The notes: generated from the sequence alone by a model not told the origin. DNA of 64,000 bases from Hemerocallis citrina (GCA_017893485.1 CM030366.1:71893469-71957468), one strand, 5' to 3'; shown: positions 47,916 to 60,582, counted from the first letter of the stretch. Made by a program: numbers and translations.

Positions 47916-48377
47916 TAATTGACTTACCCAACTCAATTCAACTCTTCTCTTATTTCTCTCTCTCTCAATCTCTCTACCCTTTCTCCACATAAACCCAAAA
48001 CCCTAGCTTCCTTCTTCTTGGCATTCATAGAAGCGTGGTGAATGTTTTCATAGATTCCGAAGAGCATTCATTCATTACTCATTCTCAGAATCAAGATTAT
48101 CATCTCCATAAAGGTATTGTTTCTATTGTTGAACACTTGTTTATATTCTTTAAATTCAAAAAAATCTGAAACATAATTTATGTTTCTATTGCTTCAAATT
48201 GAACGGTTAGGTTTGAGATTTATCAAATTAGTTAGTTATAGTTAAAATAATGTGTAAAATATGTTGGTTGTGGTGACATTTTGGATGCCCACCTAGTGTT
48301 TGACAAAATGTCCAGTTGGGTGTGGATTGTGGATTGATGATGGTCAAAAAAATTAATTTATTTATTTACGTGTAGGT

Positions 48378-49168
48378 ATGGAATACAAAATACCTGTTTG
48401 GTGTTATTACGGGAGAGAGTTATTGTGACCGAAAGTGGGATACAGTTATAGAGGTGCTGAACCACAAGTCATTTGGGTTGATTGTAACATTAGAAAACAT
48501 GAACTAGTCAATAAGTTGTATGAAATTACTAGCTGGGATCGAGTTGAATGGATGATTAAAATCCAATGTCGGTACTCTGCGTCAAAAGGTGATGGGTAAT
48601 ATTTCATAGCCGTTCCCATAATCGATGATGATGCTCTTGCTGGAGTGATTGGACGTTCGCTAGATCAATACTCTAATTGGACAATTGTTGAGATGTACCT
48701 AGAGGAAATTCCGATGGCAATCGTCAGTGCAATATTCTTCATACTCCAAACACATCAGGTGAAGTCCCGACTCAAGAATCAAGGAACATGCTGTTGGGTT
48801 GACGAACACTCGTGAAAATTTGAGGAACTTCGAAGATACATTCTCAATCCCAACGGAACCAAATAACACTGAAGACGAGTTGTCTGGTCCTCCTCAAATC
48901 ATACGCGATTCGGTAACCAATGGAAATATGGGGGATTTATTCAATCGTTCATGTATGAACAACGATTTATTAGATGTCGATGAGGAAGAAGAATGTGATG
49001 AAAGATGAGACTGGTGAAGAACATGAAGAAGATGAAGAAGCTAATGTAGCTAATATTTGTGGTGAGACACAAAGTAATTGTGAAGACAACGTCCAGTCCA
49101 ATGAAGGTCGTAGATACTCCTCACTCTCGCTGTTGGGAAGAGCGAGTTTAATGATTGTAATTTATTGA
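48378..49168 (+). pseudogene. MuDR-type transposase, N-terminal fragment
   Basis: From ATG 48378 one frame reads MEYKIPVWCYYGRELL, stop, then VIWVDCNIRKHELVNKLYEI, DRVEWMIKIQCRY, stop, then FIAVPIIDDDALAGVIGRSL and NWTIVEMYLEEIPMAI. This resembles the N-terminal PB1-like region of plant MULE transposases. An acidic region follows (LLDVDEEEECDER, TGEEHEEDEEANV), across a frame change. It ends at about 49130, where the hairpin repeats begin. The DNA-binding domain, DDE core and SWIM zinc finger are all missing. An AG acceptor stands just before the ATG, and the 5' leader at 47943-48115 may be a separate exon. Confidence 0.65.
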
Positions 49169-49555
49169 ATGCTTTTAATCAGTAAACTCGCTCTTCCCAA
49201 CGACGAGTTTAGTACGTTCACTCTTGCTGTTGGGAAGAGCGAGTTATTCGTATTCGTCTCTCTGTGAACTCACAAAAACCACCACAGTCGCTGTTCCCAA
49301 TAGTGCGCCTAGTACATACCTCCTCACTATTGGGAACAACGTGCTTGTAAAAAACAAACCACTATAAGCTTGCTGTTCCCAACAGCTAGGACGTATGTAC
49401 TAGGCGCGCTATTGGGAATAGCGATTGTGGTGGTTTTTGTGACTTTACAGTGAGACGAAAAACCTCTGTTGGATCCATACGAATAACTCGCTCTTCCCAA
49501 CAGCGAGGGTGAACGTACTAAACTCGCTGTTGGGAAGAGCGAGTTTACTGATTAA
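49120..49555. repeat. Large internal hairpin of the MULE
   Basis: Arms 49176-49347 and 49367-49555 are inverted copies separated by about 20 bases. Matching landmarks are AATCAGTAAACTCGCTCTTC, GAGCGAGTTATTCGTA, CACAAAAACCACCACA and CCTAGTACATAC with their complements. One arm has a roughly 20-base extra piece. A partial further copy of the dyad sits at 49125. It lies exactly between the 3' ends of the two convergent genes. Confidence 0.9.
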
Positions 49556-49958
49556 ATGAAAGAAACTACCCATCAATTAGTAACCAAATCATTTTCTACA
49601 TACAACAATACAGTTCCTTTGTCGAGTTCTCTAAGCAATCTCATCGACATACACATAAATTAATGGGTAATACGAAAACATAATGAGAACCCATACATCT
49701 TCAATAGTCATCACAACTGCCACAAAAATAATCAGAACAAGCACAAATTGGTTCAAAATATTAAAACAAGCTGGAATATGGTAAAGGATCACAACTTTGT
49801 TAACATAAAGAAACAACACCACTTCATACAATATGAAAACATGACAACTTCATACTAATTTTACATCTTTCATACTAAACGAGACCATAAAATGCACAAC
49901 TTCATAAAATTTAATCTACATCACAACCACATCTTCAGAATCCAAATTTAGAAATTTC

Positions 49959-52086
49959 CTAACTCGGCGTATACCTAGTTGGCTCCTTAGGGTGCCGGTG
50001 CGCGACAACTTTACGCTTCTTAAGTGTTTGTGTCTTTTGTGTTATTTGAGATACGAGAAGCGCATCGTCTTGAGGTACTCTATGGAGTTCGGAACCTTGG
50101 GCCTCATCTTCGTGTTGAATCTCTTGTTCGGGTTGTATTGGCGCAGTGGGAGGCGGTGCATGCCCACGTTGACTTGATAAACGGTGTGGTTCCATAAATG
50201 CATCGAATGCGGGCCCCTCACCAACAACATCAAGAGATCGTCTACACGGTGCAAGAATCTCGTGTGCGAACTCTTTCATAGCATCAGTCATATCGGATGC
50301 GCTACTTGACAAACATCAAACGGCCATTCTAGCAATCTCCCATGCGTTCTCTGCCTACAATTATTGATAATGTAATATTTCAACAAAGTAACAATATTGC
50401 GGTTAGAAGATGTGTTCCGAAATTGAAAATCAAATGTACAAACAAACATATTAAACTTTCTTACCATGGTTGCCAAAGTCTTCGCCTTTGGTTGGAACAT
50501 CGGTTGTTGAGATGAGTGGCCGGGAGATGGTTCCCTATCTCGCGTTAGTATCGGAACAATCACTCGGGCGGGAGTATCTATAGGAGGTGCGATTACTAAC
50601 TGCGTGATCCTAGTATACCACGCCATGTACGCGTCATGCTTTCGTCCATCGTAAGGAGGAATTCACCAATGACCATTTCCCTACGGCGCTCATTCTAAGA
50701 GTGGACATAACTATAGTGATATCCGACCCAGTAGATATTGGGCAAATGACCCATCCCTGTGACACCATGCAAGGTAGTATCATACGTTTGTGCAGTTGGT
50801 ATCTCCTGTTATAGACAAAATTGTCTAAGCACTCGATCTACACGATGATGCTCTACAATGGAGAAGTGGATATGAGGTGCAGTTGTCAACCAAAGTTCAA
50901 TATCTTTGCAATATAGCGGCAACATCTCCAATCTCTCGTTGGTGTGCAGTTCCCACACTACGCATTCCGCCCGCAACTGGTCGAGCTCATCTCGATAATA
51001 TGTGAGGGGTCCACGGGGATTTTCACGATGTGTGTGGTCGCCAGCCCAATAAACACCAATCGGAGCATACCTATCGGCTCCAAACACCCCCAAACTCCAC
51101 ACCGGATGTTGGACTCTAATGCGCGGCCGACCAATGTGGAATCGCTCCCAGCTCCACATTTGTAGCATCAACATCGGGCCTGCCACCTAAACATTGTTTA
51201 ACGAAGCATGACACAAATTTCTGTAAAGGCGGCCAATGCAGCACTACCCCAACTAAACTGGCCGGCTAGTGTAATATTTGCGATCAATTGCAAATACATC
51301 AACGGTACTTGGTTTCCCGTTGAGTTGGGAAATATCACACCACCAAAGAGCTTCATAAGATATGCTCGGGTATAGCACTGTACTTGATACTCAGACGACT
51401 CTGGATTCAAGTAGTTATCGAACGACTTCATTAGCCATGAAATCTTAAGAGATGTACCAATAAAAGCATGTTCAGTCGGATCTATACCGAGGTATTGTCT
51501 TACAAGATGAAACTTATCGGCGCCCCAACTTCCAATTACAGCTATACCATCTATCGGAAGTCCAGTAATTAAAGCAACATCTTGTAAAGTCACCGTCATC
51601 TCACCATGCGGTAGGTGAAATGAATGAGTCTCCGGTCGCCATCTCTCGACTAAAGCAGTTAGGAGACCCTTATCCAACTTCACTGCCCCATTAGGGCAAC
51701 TCCATAGAATCCCGCCTCCACCAAGTATGGAATGATGCGATCGTGTAGAGGCAACATTTTGTGCTTTTGGAAAGTCAAGTCCTTCGACTCACCTTGCCAC
51801 ACAAAATTCGATCTGTGAGAGGCTTGCATTCTAAGTAATGATGGGTCTATTGGACCGGGAACCCCAGCTGCATCTTCATGTGTATGTGGTGTTCAAGGGA
51901 CATTGGTAGGGGTGTCAGTATCATCCTGCAACGAAATTATAGTTGTTGTTACCTAATACTGGTTGGATGAAATAAATATATACCATAGAGTTCGGAACTA
52001 TAAAGAACAACTCATACCACTACAGGAGGTTTCCCCCGCTCGGATGCACTAGGAGGACGGCGTCTAGATACGCTAGGTCATGTCAT
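49959..52086 (-). pseudogene. Plant mobile domain (PMD, MAIN-like) gene of the MULE
   Basis: Minus-strand exons are recognisable. About 52086-52019 starts ATG ACA TGA, so a stop is at codon 3. About 51930-51684 has LLRMQASHRSNFVWQGE and HKMLPLHDRIIPYLVEAGFY. 51683-51198 has VKLDKGLLTALVERW, FHLPHGEMTVTLQDVALITG, LPIDGIAVIG, and QVPLMYLQLIANI. 51186-50809 has LMLQMWSWERFHIGRPRI, NPRGPLTYYRDELDQL, IVEHHRVDRVLRQF. A hydrophilic tail follows, ending KKRKVVAHRH (50312-49959). These are the hallmarks of the plant mobile domain shared with MAIN/MAIL1 and known in transposon-borne copies. A one-base frameshift near 51690 and an early stop at 50809 break it. Molecular function of transposon-borne copies is not established to my knowledge. 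Confidence 0.8.
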
Positions 52087-52599
52087 TTTGAGCCTATAAA
52101 AATTGTAATGTATATAATTAACTACATTGCATTTCTCTATTATATGCCTACAAACAACTCTTAGGTACAACTACTACATACAAATGTAATTTATCACAAA
52201 CAAGTCACCACTAACAAGGGTGGGGTCACCACTTGTGCATTACATCGAACATCGAATGTGCATAACAAAGAATTCGATCACTTGCACAATTCATCGAACA
52301 CTTTATGTGCATTACATAAACCCAACCTTAACTTCAAACCAAACACAACCCATCTTCAATTCCTAACCTAAACCCTAACCCTACATTTCATTTAAAGTTA
52401 AAGCATAATCCTAATCATAACCCTGACCCTATCCATATAGATTGTATGAGTCAAGTAAAAACATACCTTAATGTTGTCAACAAACGAACTAAGTGGCTAG
52501 AGATTTGTTGGGGAATGTTAGATATTCCACCAATTGAAGTTGCTAACCCACGATTGAGGTAGTAGACGAAGATTAGAGCTAGGGTAATAAAGTGGTGGC

Positions 52600-53035
52600 C
52601 CAGTAAACTCGTCGTTCCCAACAGCGCGTGTAGTTATAAGATCATCGTTGTTGGGAATGGCGAATTAATTTGAATATTTTTTACTGAACTCGCTGTGGGA
52701 ATAGCGAGTATCTAATAAGATTACAACTACTTGTTTTTTTCCAAGTGTTGGCTCCCGTACGCGAAATTTCTTACATCCTTGATGTTCCGAATAGCGAGCT
52801 TAGTACAATGATCCCTGCTTTTGGAAATAGCGAGTTATTTTCAAATTTTTTTAACTACACTCGCCATTGGGAACAACGAACTTATCAAAAAATTAGCATT
52901 AAACTCGCTGTGTCCCAGTGGCTAAACTCGTCGTTGGGAACGGCAAGTGTAGTTGTTGTGTCCACGAGCACAAATAGTTTGGCGACTGCCCTCTTTTTGC
53001 AAATATTATCAAAAATTGGCATTAAAAAAAAATTC
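52600..53035 (-). repeat. Right terminal inverted repeat of the MULE
   Basis: Mirror of the left end. Ends AAAAATTGGCATTAAAAAAA AATTC just before the taaccaaatc duplication. It probably holds the promoter of the minus-strand PMD gene, judging from the symmetric layout. Confidence 0.9.
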
Positions 53036-53045
53036 TAACCAAATC
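53036..53045. repeat. Right 10-bp target duplication of the MULE
   Basis: taaccaaatc, identical to 47505-47514. Confidence 0.9.
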
Positions 53046-53245
53046 CCACTCTTGTTCATAACATATGGAGATAGAATGCGATACAAATTTACAATCAAAT
53101 CTTGCACCAGCCAACAATATATACACAGTTTGACACAATCGTTGATAAATAAGGGACCCTCAATTGAAAAACCTTGAAGAAATCAGGCAATTCATCTTCA
53201 CTGAACTATTATTATTTTCTCTTTCTCATAGTCCATAAATATTGT

Positions 53246-53251
53246 TTTATT
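53246..53251 (-). terminator. Candidate polyadenylation signal of the carboxylase gene
   Basis: AATAAA on the minus strand about 95 bases after the stop codon. The stretch 53046-53345 holds the presumed 3' untranslated region and no other gene. Confidence 0.45.
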
Positions 53252-53345
53252 GAGTTGCTTTACACCTTATACATACAATAATCATGACAACATTAATAAT
53301 ACACAGACGAATCGTATTTATATGGAATACAAAGATTACATATCT

Positions 53346-53402
53346 TTAGTTAAGTACTTGTTTAATCTCTTCAACTAATTGTGCTCTGCTTGAAGGGTCA
53401 AC
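53346..53402 (-). CDS. ACC1: ACC last exon
   Basis: Begins GTTGACCCTTCAAGC after an AG acceptor (GATGCAG) and encodes VDPSSRAQLVEEIKQVLN and stop TAA. It is too short to show as an open frame but completes the usual C-terminus of plant ACCases. Confidence 0.9.
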   Translation of the reverse strand, partial: VDPSSRAQLVEEIKQVLN

Positions 53403-56400
53403 CTGCATCAATGTCAAAAATAATTTTATAAGTAAAAGTAAATAACAAATTCTTTAAAAGATCACTAATTAAATGAACTAAAATAATACAAAAACCATTA
53501 AAGCTCCGTTTGAAGCTTTTTTTACACTTTCTAATCATCTCGAGTGCAGTGATTTGATTTTGAATTTGAGAAACTAGACAACTAAACTCCGAAAACTTCA
53601 ACAAAAAATGTAATTCAATAATTTTATATGTAAAAAATGAGATACTACGAACTGCTCACCTTAGAAAGAAGTGCGGCAAGGCCCTGAGGTAGAGCTTCCA
53701 AATCAGATAGTGAATCCCCAAGATCTGAAAGCTGGGAGAATACCTTCTTCACCCGCAACTCTTTCAGATACTTGTCATAGTTGTTAGGATTCGACTTCCA
53801 CTCAAAAAAGGCCTCATCATCCCCCCATCTCTCTTCTCCAAAGGCATCTGAAAACCACTTCTTGACAATTTCATTTGCTGCTTTATGAGAAACCGTCTTT
53901 TCCCCTGCAGCATCAATGACAGTCCTCACAAGCGCCCACTCTGTCACTCTTCGATGCAACCTTTTATAGAAGAAATATCGTGACCTCTCCCAATCCACAA
54001 CTTCACTGATCACCCCCTTCGCCTTCATTCTCATCGAAGTATCATGCAACTCAGCAAACTTAGTTGCAATTTGAGTGTAAACTGGCAGCAACTGCTTCTC
54101 CCGAGCTTTTAAGCTCTTCTGAATAGACTCCAGATCTAGAGTTCCTTTCTCTTCTCCTGCCTTTGCTTTTCGAAGACTTTCCTTAAGAGCAATCAAGACT
54201 GGGTCGAGCCTCCCCATGCACTCCACTAGTTCCTTCACCCTAAACTTTATTTCAATCATCCCCTCAGGCTCAAGAACGTTGCCCTTTGCTGTCCTCTCTG
54301 CATACATTTCTATCTGATCAGGGTTAATCTTACTATCCACCACAACCCAAGCTCCACCTCGAAGCTCTCCAGTCTTTGGAATGTAGACAAAGACTGGTTG
54401 GTTATATGTTCGCAAGTTTTCAACAATGGTGGAACCAGCCTGAAGTATTCCTTCAAACAAATCCCTTTGCCCACCTGAAAAACCTCGCCAATTGGCAAGA
54501 ATGAAGAGGGGAAGTTCCTCCCGGTTGAAGTCTAACAAAGCTTGGGCTGTTTTAGTAGCTGAGTCAGGGAACCAAACTTGCCCGGCTTGTGGGACCACCC
54601 TTTCATGGGAATCGAGCTGACCAGGGTCCGCTGGGATAATCTGGGTCACTGTTTGGGTTTCTACAGCAACAATACCAACTGGGATTCCACCGAGCTTTGC
54701 TCTTCCAGTCACCACCGTCTTCGCCCACCCTTCTAATGTCTCGACAAAACTATCTTTGTCAAAGATTCCACCTAACCATTTACCATTTCCGTCGGTGGCC
54801 CCTGATATGGCAGCTCGAGGATCACAAGAGTTCTCTGGAGAGTACTCAACTAGTCGCTCTGGTTCGTCTATTGATTTTGTTACAGGGAGGGCCCCCCCTA
54901 CATAGGGGGGAACAAAACTGAGCCACTTGAGAATAGATGAGATACCTTCTAGATCATCAGATACAGTCAGATGTACGACCCCATTTGTCGCCATGATTTT
55001 GGGCCCACCAAGTTGCATGTGGGAGCTGTAGACTTCCCGGCCAAGGAGCTTGTTTAGTGCTGAGAAACCTGTCAGGATTATAGGCTGGTCAAGCCGTTGT
55101 ATGCATCGCATGCCAAGCCGTGCAAGATAGGCCCCAATGCCAACTGTTCTCCCTGTCACAAAGGTTAGGGTAAAAGTCTCGTTGTATGCCCGAGAGTAGG
55201 CACCTGCAATTGCTCCACTTCCTGTCAAATTCTCAACTCCTAACCCATCGTCCTTCCCAACTATTGTGTCAATGACCCATCTCGTCTCACCATTCTCCAA
55301 TTTGAGCTCATGAGCTATAACTGATGAACCAACATGTGAGTAGTCCTCTTGTGTCAGATAAATGTACTGGAAACCACGTTCGGGAGCAGCCTCATCAGAC
55401 CATCCAACCTGAAAGCATGACTTCACTTCATCAGCGACTCCGATCCTAGCACCAGAATTGGCAGCGAGATAAATAAGAGGAATCTTCTTCTTGCAAGCAA
55501 GGTCGGTAGCAGCATAAAAGAAGGCATCTTCCCGAGGTCCAAATGAACCAGCCTTAAAGGTGACATCATTTGCAACAACAATAATTGGGCGACCATCTGG
55601 GAACTCTGGTGTAGACATCATTATGTACCAGGCAACCATGCCAACATCGTTCAGACCTGGAGCTCGATCTACAGGAACTATTGGGGTTCCCCATGATCCA
55701 TTCTTGTCAGCAAACACAAGTTCACTCACTTTAAGAAGATCTTTAGTATCTTTTCTCTCTCTCTCTCCATAAACTTGAGACTTCCATGACTGTCTGAGAG
55801 CTGTCTCAAATGCCTAAAGAAACCAATAGGTTTATATTAGACTGATTCAGAATAGGAGTGATAAGAAGAAACAGGAGGAAGAAGTCACGAGTTGTTTTAC
55901 CAATGGAAAGTCATAGCAGTAAGTGGTGCTGCTCTTCCTAGCTGAGAGGCGCTTTCGGTCGATTGCAGCCAGGGGCTGATAGCGATCAGTAAGTGGAATG
56001 CCATGCAGAGGGCCAGGTACTGAAGAGGCACTGTGGTAAACCACTTTGTGCATTCTGCCATCCTCCACTTCTCGGTAAACCTACAAGGTAGAAACAATGG
56101 GTTGGTTCCCAAATATAATGTGAAAATAATTAGTTCCATCTATTTGCATGAGAAAAATTCTTATATAAATAAAACTTAGTGCATGTTATTATATAAGTGT
56201 CAAATCCTTTAGAACAGTATTAATAGAATGAAAATACTGGATAATGGGAGGCAGAAGCTGAAAGTCCAAAAGGGAAGGTTGGAAAAGAGAGGAGACAGTG
56301 TCGTAATTTATAGCATTCTTAAATAATAGAAAATTATTCAATTAAAATATTTTTAAAAAATATTTTATGTATACTCTTCAACTAATTTGCAACATGTTGA

Positions 56401-58592
56401 ATTTACTTTTTTTGGCCAGATATTCATAATAAAATAGATTGCCTAAAGCAATAACACTTGCGTAGAGATTATTAATTTATTATATCGTGAATATCCCTGA
56501 AAAGTATCTTACATGCACAGTGCAAGTATGACCAGTAACATTTGTCCCTACAACTCTCCAAGCACCACTCGCAAGACCAACCGAGCCGAGCAAAAGCTTA
56601 ATTTCCCACTCACAAACAGCAAGACGATGCATTCGTACACCAACCAGTTCATGAATCTTGAAAGCTAAATCTTCTAATATTGAACCCACAATAGCTTCCT
56701 CGTGCCCAGAAATCATATCAACGCTTCTGGTTACATTTAAAATAAAGGTTATGGCTGGCAAATTTTCTTGCCTCAAATTATCTTATGAGAATACTCTCAA
56801 AAAATAAAAAATAAAAAGAAAATAAGGTGAAGACAACAAACTCTAGCATGGTAACGAGGAAATCAAGGAAAACACTAACCTTGATGGTGGTAAAAGATTA
56901 TTAAGTTGCTGTTCCTGTAAGATGCATAGATACATATGTGAATGATCCGATTTGATTGTTGCATTGTGCACATGTAATTCCAATTCTTCAAGAGCTCCCA
57001 ATAACGACCTCAAAATACTGACTGATGTCAAAGATATTGAATATTGGGCACGAACAAGTTCCATGTCAAGGCCATGTCCTATGGAAGAAGCATCCATCAT
57101 GTTGGCTTGTCTGACAAGTGTCCTGAGAAACATAATCTGAATATGTGCCTTGCTGTCTACAACAGTGTAGAGGTGCCACTGGCGGTCTCGAGATGGGGTG
57201 TACTGTATGTTTTCATAGCCTTTCAGCTTGTCCTAAATAAAGAAACAGAAATAAATATTTAATATTAGAAGCAAAGAAGAAAGACAGTTGGATAAAGAGA
57301 TGATAAGATAACATACGAGTTCAAGGAAAGTAGAGAGAGGAGGTTCCAAGTGACGAAGGAGAGGTTCTTCAACATAATAGAGCATTTCAGATGACCAGTA
57401 AAAGGAGTGGCGCATTGGTGGTCTGCCTTCATCTCTTTGTATGATACAGCTGATACCCCTAACTCCTGCATCACGGAGGCCAGAGCATAAGACGCTCTCC
57501 TTTAAAATTTTGGCTAGTTTGTGTATCCTCTCCTGTGCTTGGTCCTCATCACCGCTGCAACATAATTTAAGATTAATTCATCTTTTCAGGAAGTAACTCC
57601 CTTCATACTATGAACCAGAAATAAGAGTCTTAGATGCTAATGCTAGTATAGTTCTTTCGAGTATGGTGCAACTCTTTGATTTTCCTCACTCAAATGGACA
57701 AGTAAAACACAAATATTGCTGAGTGCCATAAATTAACAATTCCAATTTTTAAATCATGCCCATTTATTGTTACATGACCTGATTTTGGCATATTTAGACC
57801 AATTTAGTCATTCTAAACAATGTGAATGTTCGGTTCATCCATGTAATGGCTACGTTAAAAGTTCACACGAAGCTTATCGTGAGAACTAGTTCTCACATTA
57901 TCACTATATATATACTAGTATCATGCACGTGCGATGCACGTGGAGGAAGAAGGAAAAAGGAAAAAAAAGGAAAATAATTTCCAAACTGATCCACTTTCGA
58001 AAATAGTTACCAAGCTGGTCCATTTCGAAAATATGCACGTGCGATGCACGCGGAGGAAGAAGGAAAAAGAAAAAAAAAAGAAAAATAATTTCCCAACCGA
58101 TCAACTTTCGAAACTATTTACCAAACTGGTCCACTTTCGAAAATATTTACCAAAGTGAGCTGGCTTCAAAATGACAGAATAAAAAAAAAAAAAAATTAAT
58201 GACAAATACCACTAAGGCCTTCTCCCATTATAATAGTAGAGATATAGGAAAATCTTCCATTGAGCACTCATTTCCGTGAGCACTCGCCCTTCTAGCCATC
58301 GTATATATGATCCAAACCATTCACATTGATCTAAACGTTTACATTAGTCTAAATATGTAAAATCAAGTCTTTTGAAATTCATTTGCTCATTCATTGAAGG
58401 GTTACAAAAATTGTATGGCTGAATATCGTTTTTTTTATAGTGACATGATGGATGAGCAAATGAATTTCAAATGACTTGATTTTACATATTTCGACTAATT
58501 TAAATGTGTAGATCAATGTAAACGGTTTGGATCATCCATGCAATGGCCGGTAGGGCGAGTGCTCACGAAAGTAGTGCTCAACTGAAGAGCCC

Positions 58593-58647
<55 letters not shown>

Positions 58648-59016
58648 TCCTATGACGCACTAAAAACTCATTTTCTATAATTAAAATTCACGATCCGCAC
58701 TGTCCAAGTTGATCTTCATATCATAATATATAGAGTGAAGAAAGGTACTAAATTTGAATATGTTTTGCTTTTCCATGCAAAATGAATGATTTTTCAGCAA
58801 TCATTAAATGCATTGGCAAAAATACATCCAACTTTGATAATATTTCATCTTCAATATATCATGTTGGACACTTTGAACGGTGTGGATCATTCATTTGGGT
58901 GAAGGGGGTACGATTTTTTAAGGTGCCAACTATAAAATACGGATACTTCCCGGGGGTTACGTACCAAGTATCCTGTACGTATCGGACGCGATACGCATAT
59001 GATCCTGGGAATGTAA

Positions 59017-59074
<58 letters not shown>

Positions 59075-59793
59075 GATACTCTTTGCATACGTCGGGATAC
59101 GTATAGGATACGTGGGGGATACTTTTAGGATACGTTTTGGTTTTTTTTCCAGCCCAATACAAGCCCAACAGCCCATATGTATATATTTCTCTCTTTCTTT
59201 CTCTCTCTTTTCCAGTCGCCTCACCCCCATTTCTCACTTTCTTTCCCGATCCAAACCCTAACTCTAATCTCCTTCCTCTCCACTCCATGAACAACACCCG
59301 ACCAACTTCCAGCCTACACCCCGATAGCAACTCCTTTCCATCATACACCGGATTTCCCCTCCAAAGCACCATCACCGACCACCTCACCTTCGAACAACCG
59401 AAGCTCCATTGCCTCTGCACTATCATTTCCTCCCCGCTTCACCATCGAACCGCAAAGGCGCAAACTTCATCTCCTCCACTTGCTGCACCACCCTCGACCA
59501 CCTTCGAACTCTAGCAAAGTCGCAACAATCTCAAAAATTCCAGGTTTTAAGATTTGAAAGTCCAAACATTTGTTAGTGATAACTGAAAAATGTCTTTTTA
59601 AACCAAAAGGAAATAATTGATTAGTTGAACATGATTTTTTATAATTGATATTAATTGTTTATTCTTTACAACTGAGATAGTTGTTATAGCAATTTTATAT
59701 TCTTATTAATGCAATTTTATGTTGTCTACTGCACGAGGAATTCAAATTATATTTATATACATATATATATATATATACGTGCAGAATTCAAAT

Positions 59794-59853
<60 letters not shown>

Positions 59854-59973
59854 CGTATCCTAACGCACCCATATCCTAGTTTTTGAAAATCAGCGTATCC
59901 GCGTATCGGATACGTACCGTACCGGATACGCGTACCCGTATCTGTGCTTCATTGGGTGCCAATGCCAACTTTC

Positions 59974-60004
<31 letters not shown>

Positions 60005-60158
60005 ACACACACACACACACACACATGGAGAGAGTGAGAGAACGCACCCATATCCTAGTTTTTGAGAAATCAGCGTATCCGCGTATCGGATACGTACCGT
60101 ACCGGATACGCGTACCCGTATCTGTGCTTCATTGGGTGCCAATGCCAACTTTCCCCTA

Positions 60159-60210
<52 letters not shown>

Positions 60211-60542
60211 GGAGAGAGTGAGAGAGTCCCCTTCCGTTTGCACTCGCCCCCGTGTGCATTAGGCCTTTTGGCCTTCGTATCGACAATCCGAACCGTTCAC
60301 ATTGATCTACATGTCTAAATTAATCTAAATATATAAAATCAAGTTATTTGAAATTCATTTGCCCGTGCATTGAAGTGTTACAAAATTGTATGGCTAAATA
60401 TCGTTTTTCTTTTATAATAAATTTCAAATGACTTGATTTTGCATAATTACACTAATTTAGACGTGTAGATCAATGTGAACGGTTCAGATCGTCGTTACGA
60501 ATGTTGAAAGGCCGAGTGCACGGAGGCGAGTGCACAACGGAA

Positions 60543-60582
<40 letters not shown>

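Larger units (their letters stand above)
47515..53035. mobile_element. Complete Mutator-like element (MULE) carrying a plant mobile domain gene
   Basis: Flanked by a perfect 10-bp duplication taaccaaatc (47505-47514, 53036-53045). Inverted ends of about 400 bp begin GATTTTTTTTTAATGCCAAT and end with its near-complement; left arm 47515 to about 47915, right arm about 52600-53035. Both arms are studded with copies of a dyad with arms CTCGCTGTT and AACAGCGAG. Inside, a transposase remnant on the plus strand and a plant mobile domain gene on the minus strand converge on a large hairpin (49176-49555). Total 5521 bp. Both genes are broken, so the element is immobile on its own. It landed about 300 bp past the carboxylase stop codon. 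Confidence 0.92.
58920..59945. mobile_element. Element with GTATC/GATAC-rich ends, class uncertain
   Basis: Left part ATACGGATACTTCCCGG, GTACGTATCGGACGCGATAC and right part GCGTATCGGATACGTACCGT, ACCGGATACGCGTACCCGTA are GTATC-dyad clusters that resemble each other in inverted orientation. Between them lie (AT)n tracts and a C-rich leader-like segment (59170-59520) with a short open frame and no recognised domain. Subterminal motif clusters of this sort suggest a hAT-type element. No target duplication was identified. Confidence 0.4.

Noticed and set aside
53645..53659. Extension of the ACC frame by VSSS
   Set aside because: GTGAGC is a splice donor and the next exon (53402-53346) gives the normal C-terminus.
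54697..54921. Plus-strand open frame inside the ACC large exon
   Set aside because: Shadow of the carboxyltransferase coding sequence.
59137..59514. 125-codon open frame starting near a CT-rich leader
   Set aside because: No domain or homology that I can see; low-complexity Ser/Pro/Thr composition inside a transposon-like segment in an intron.
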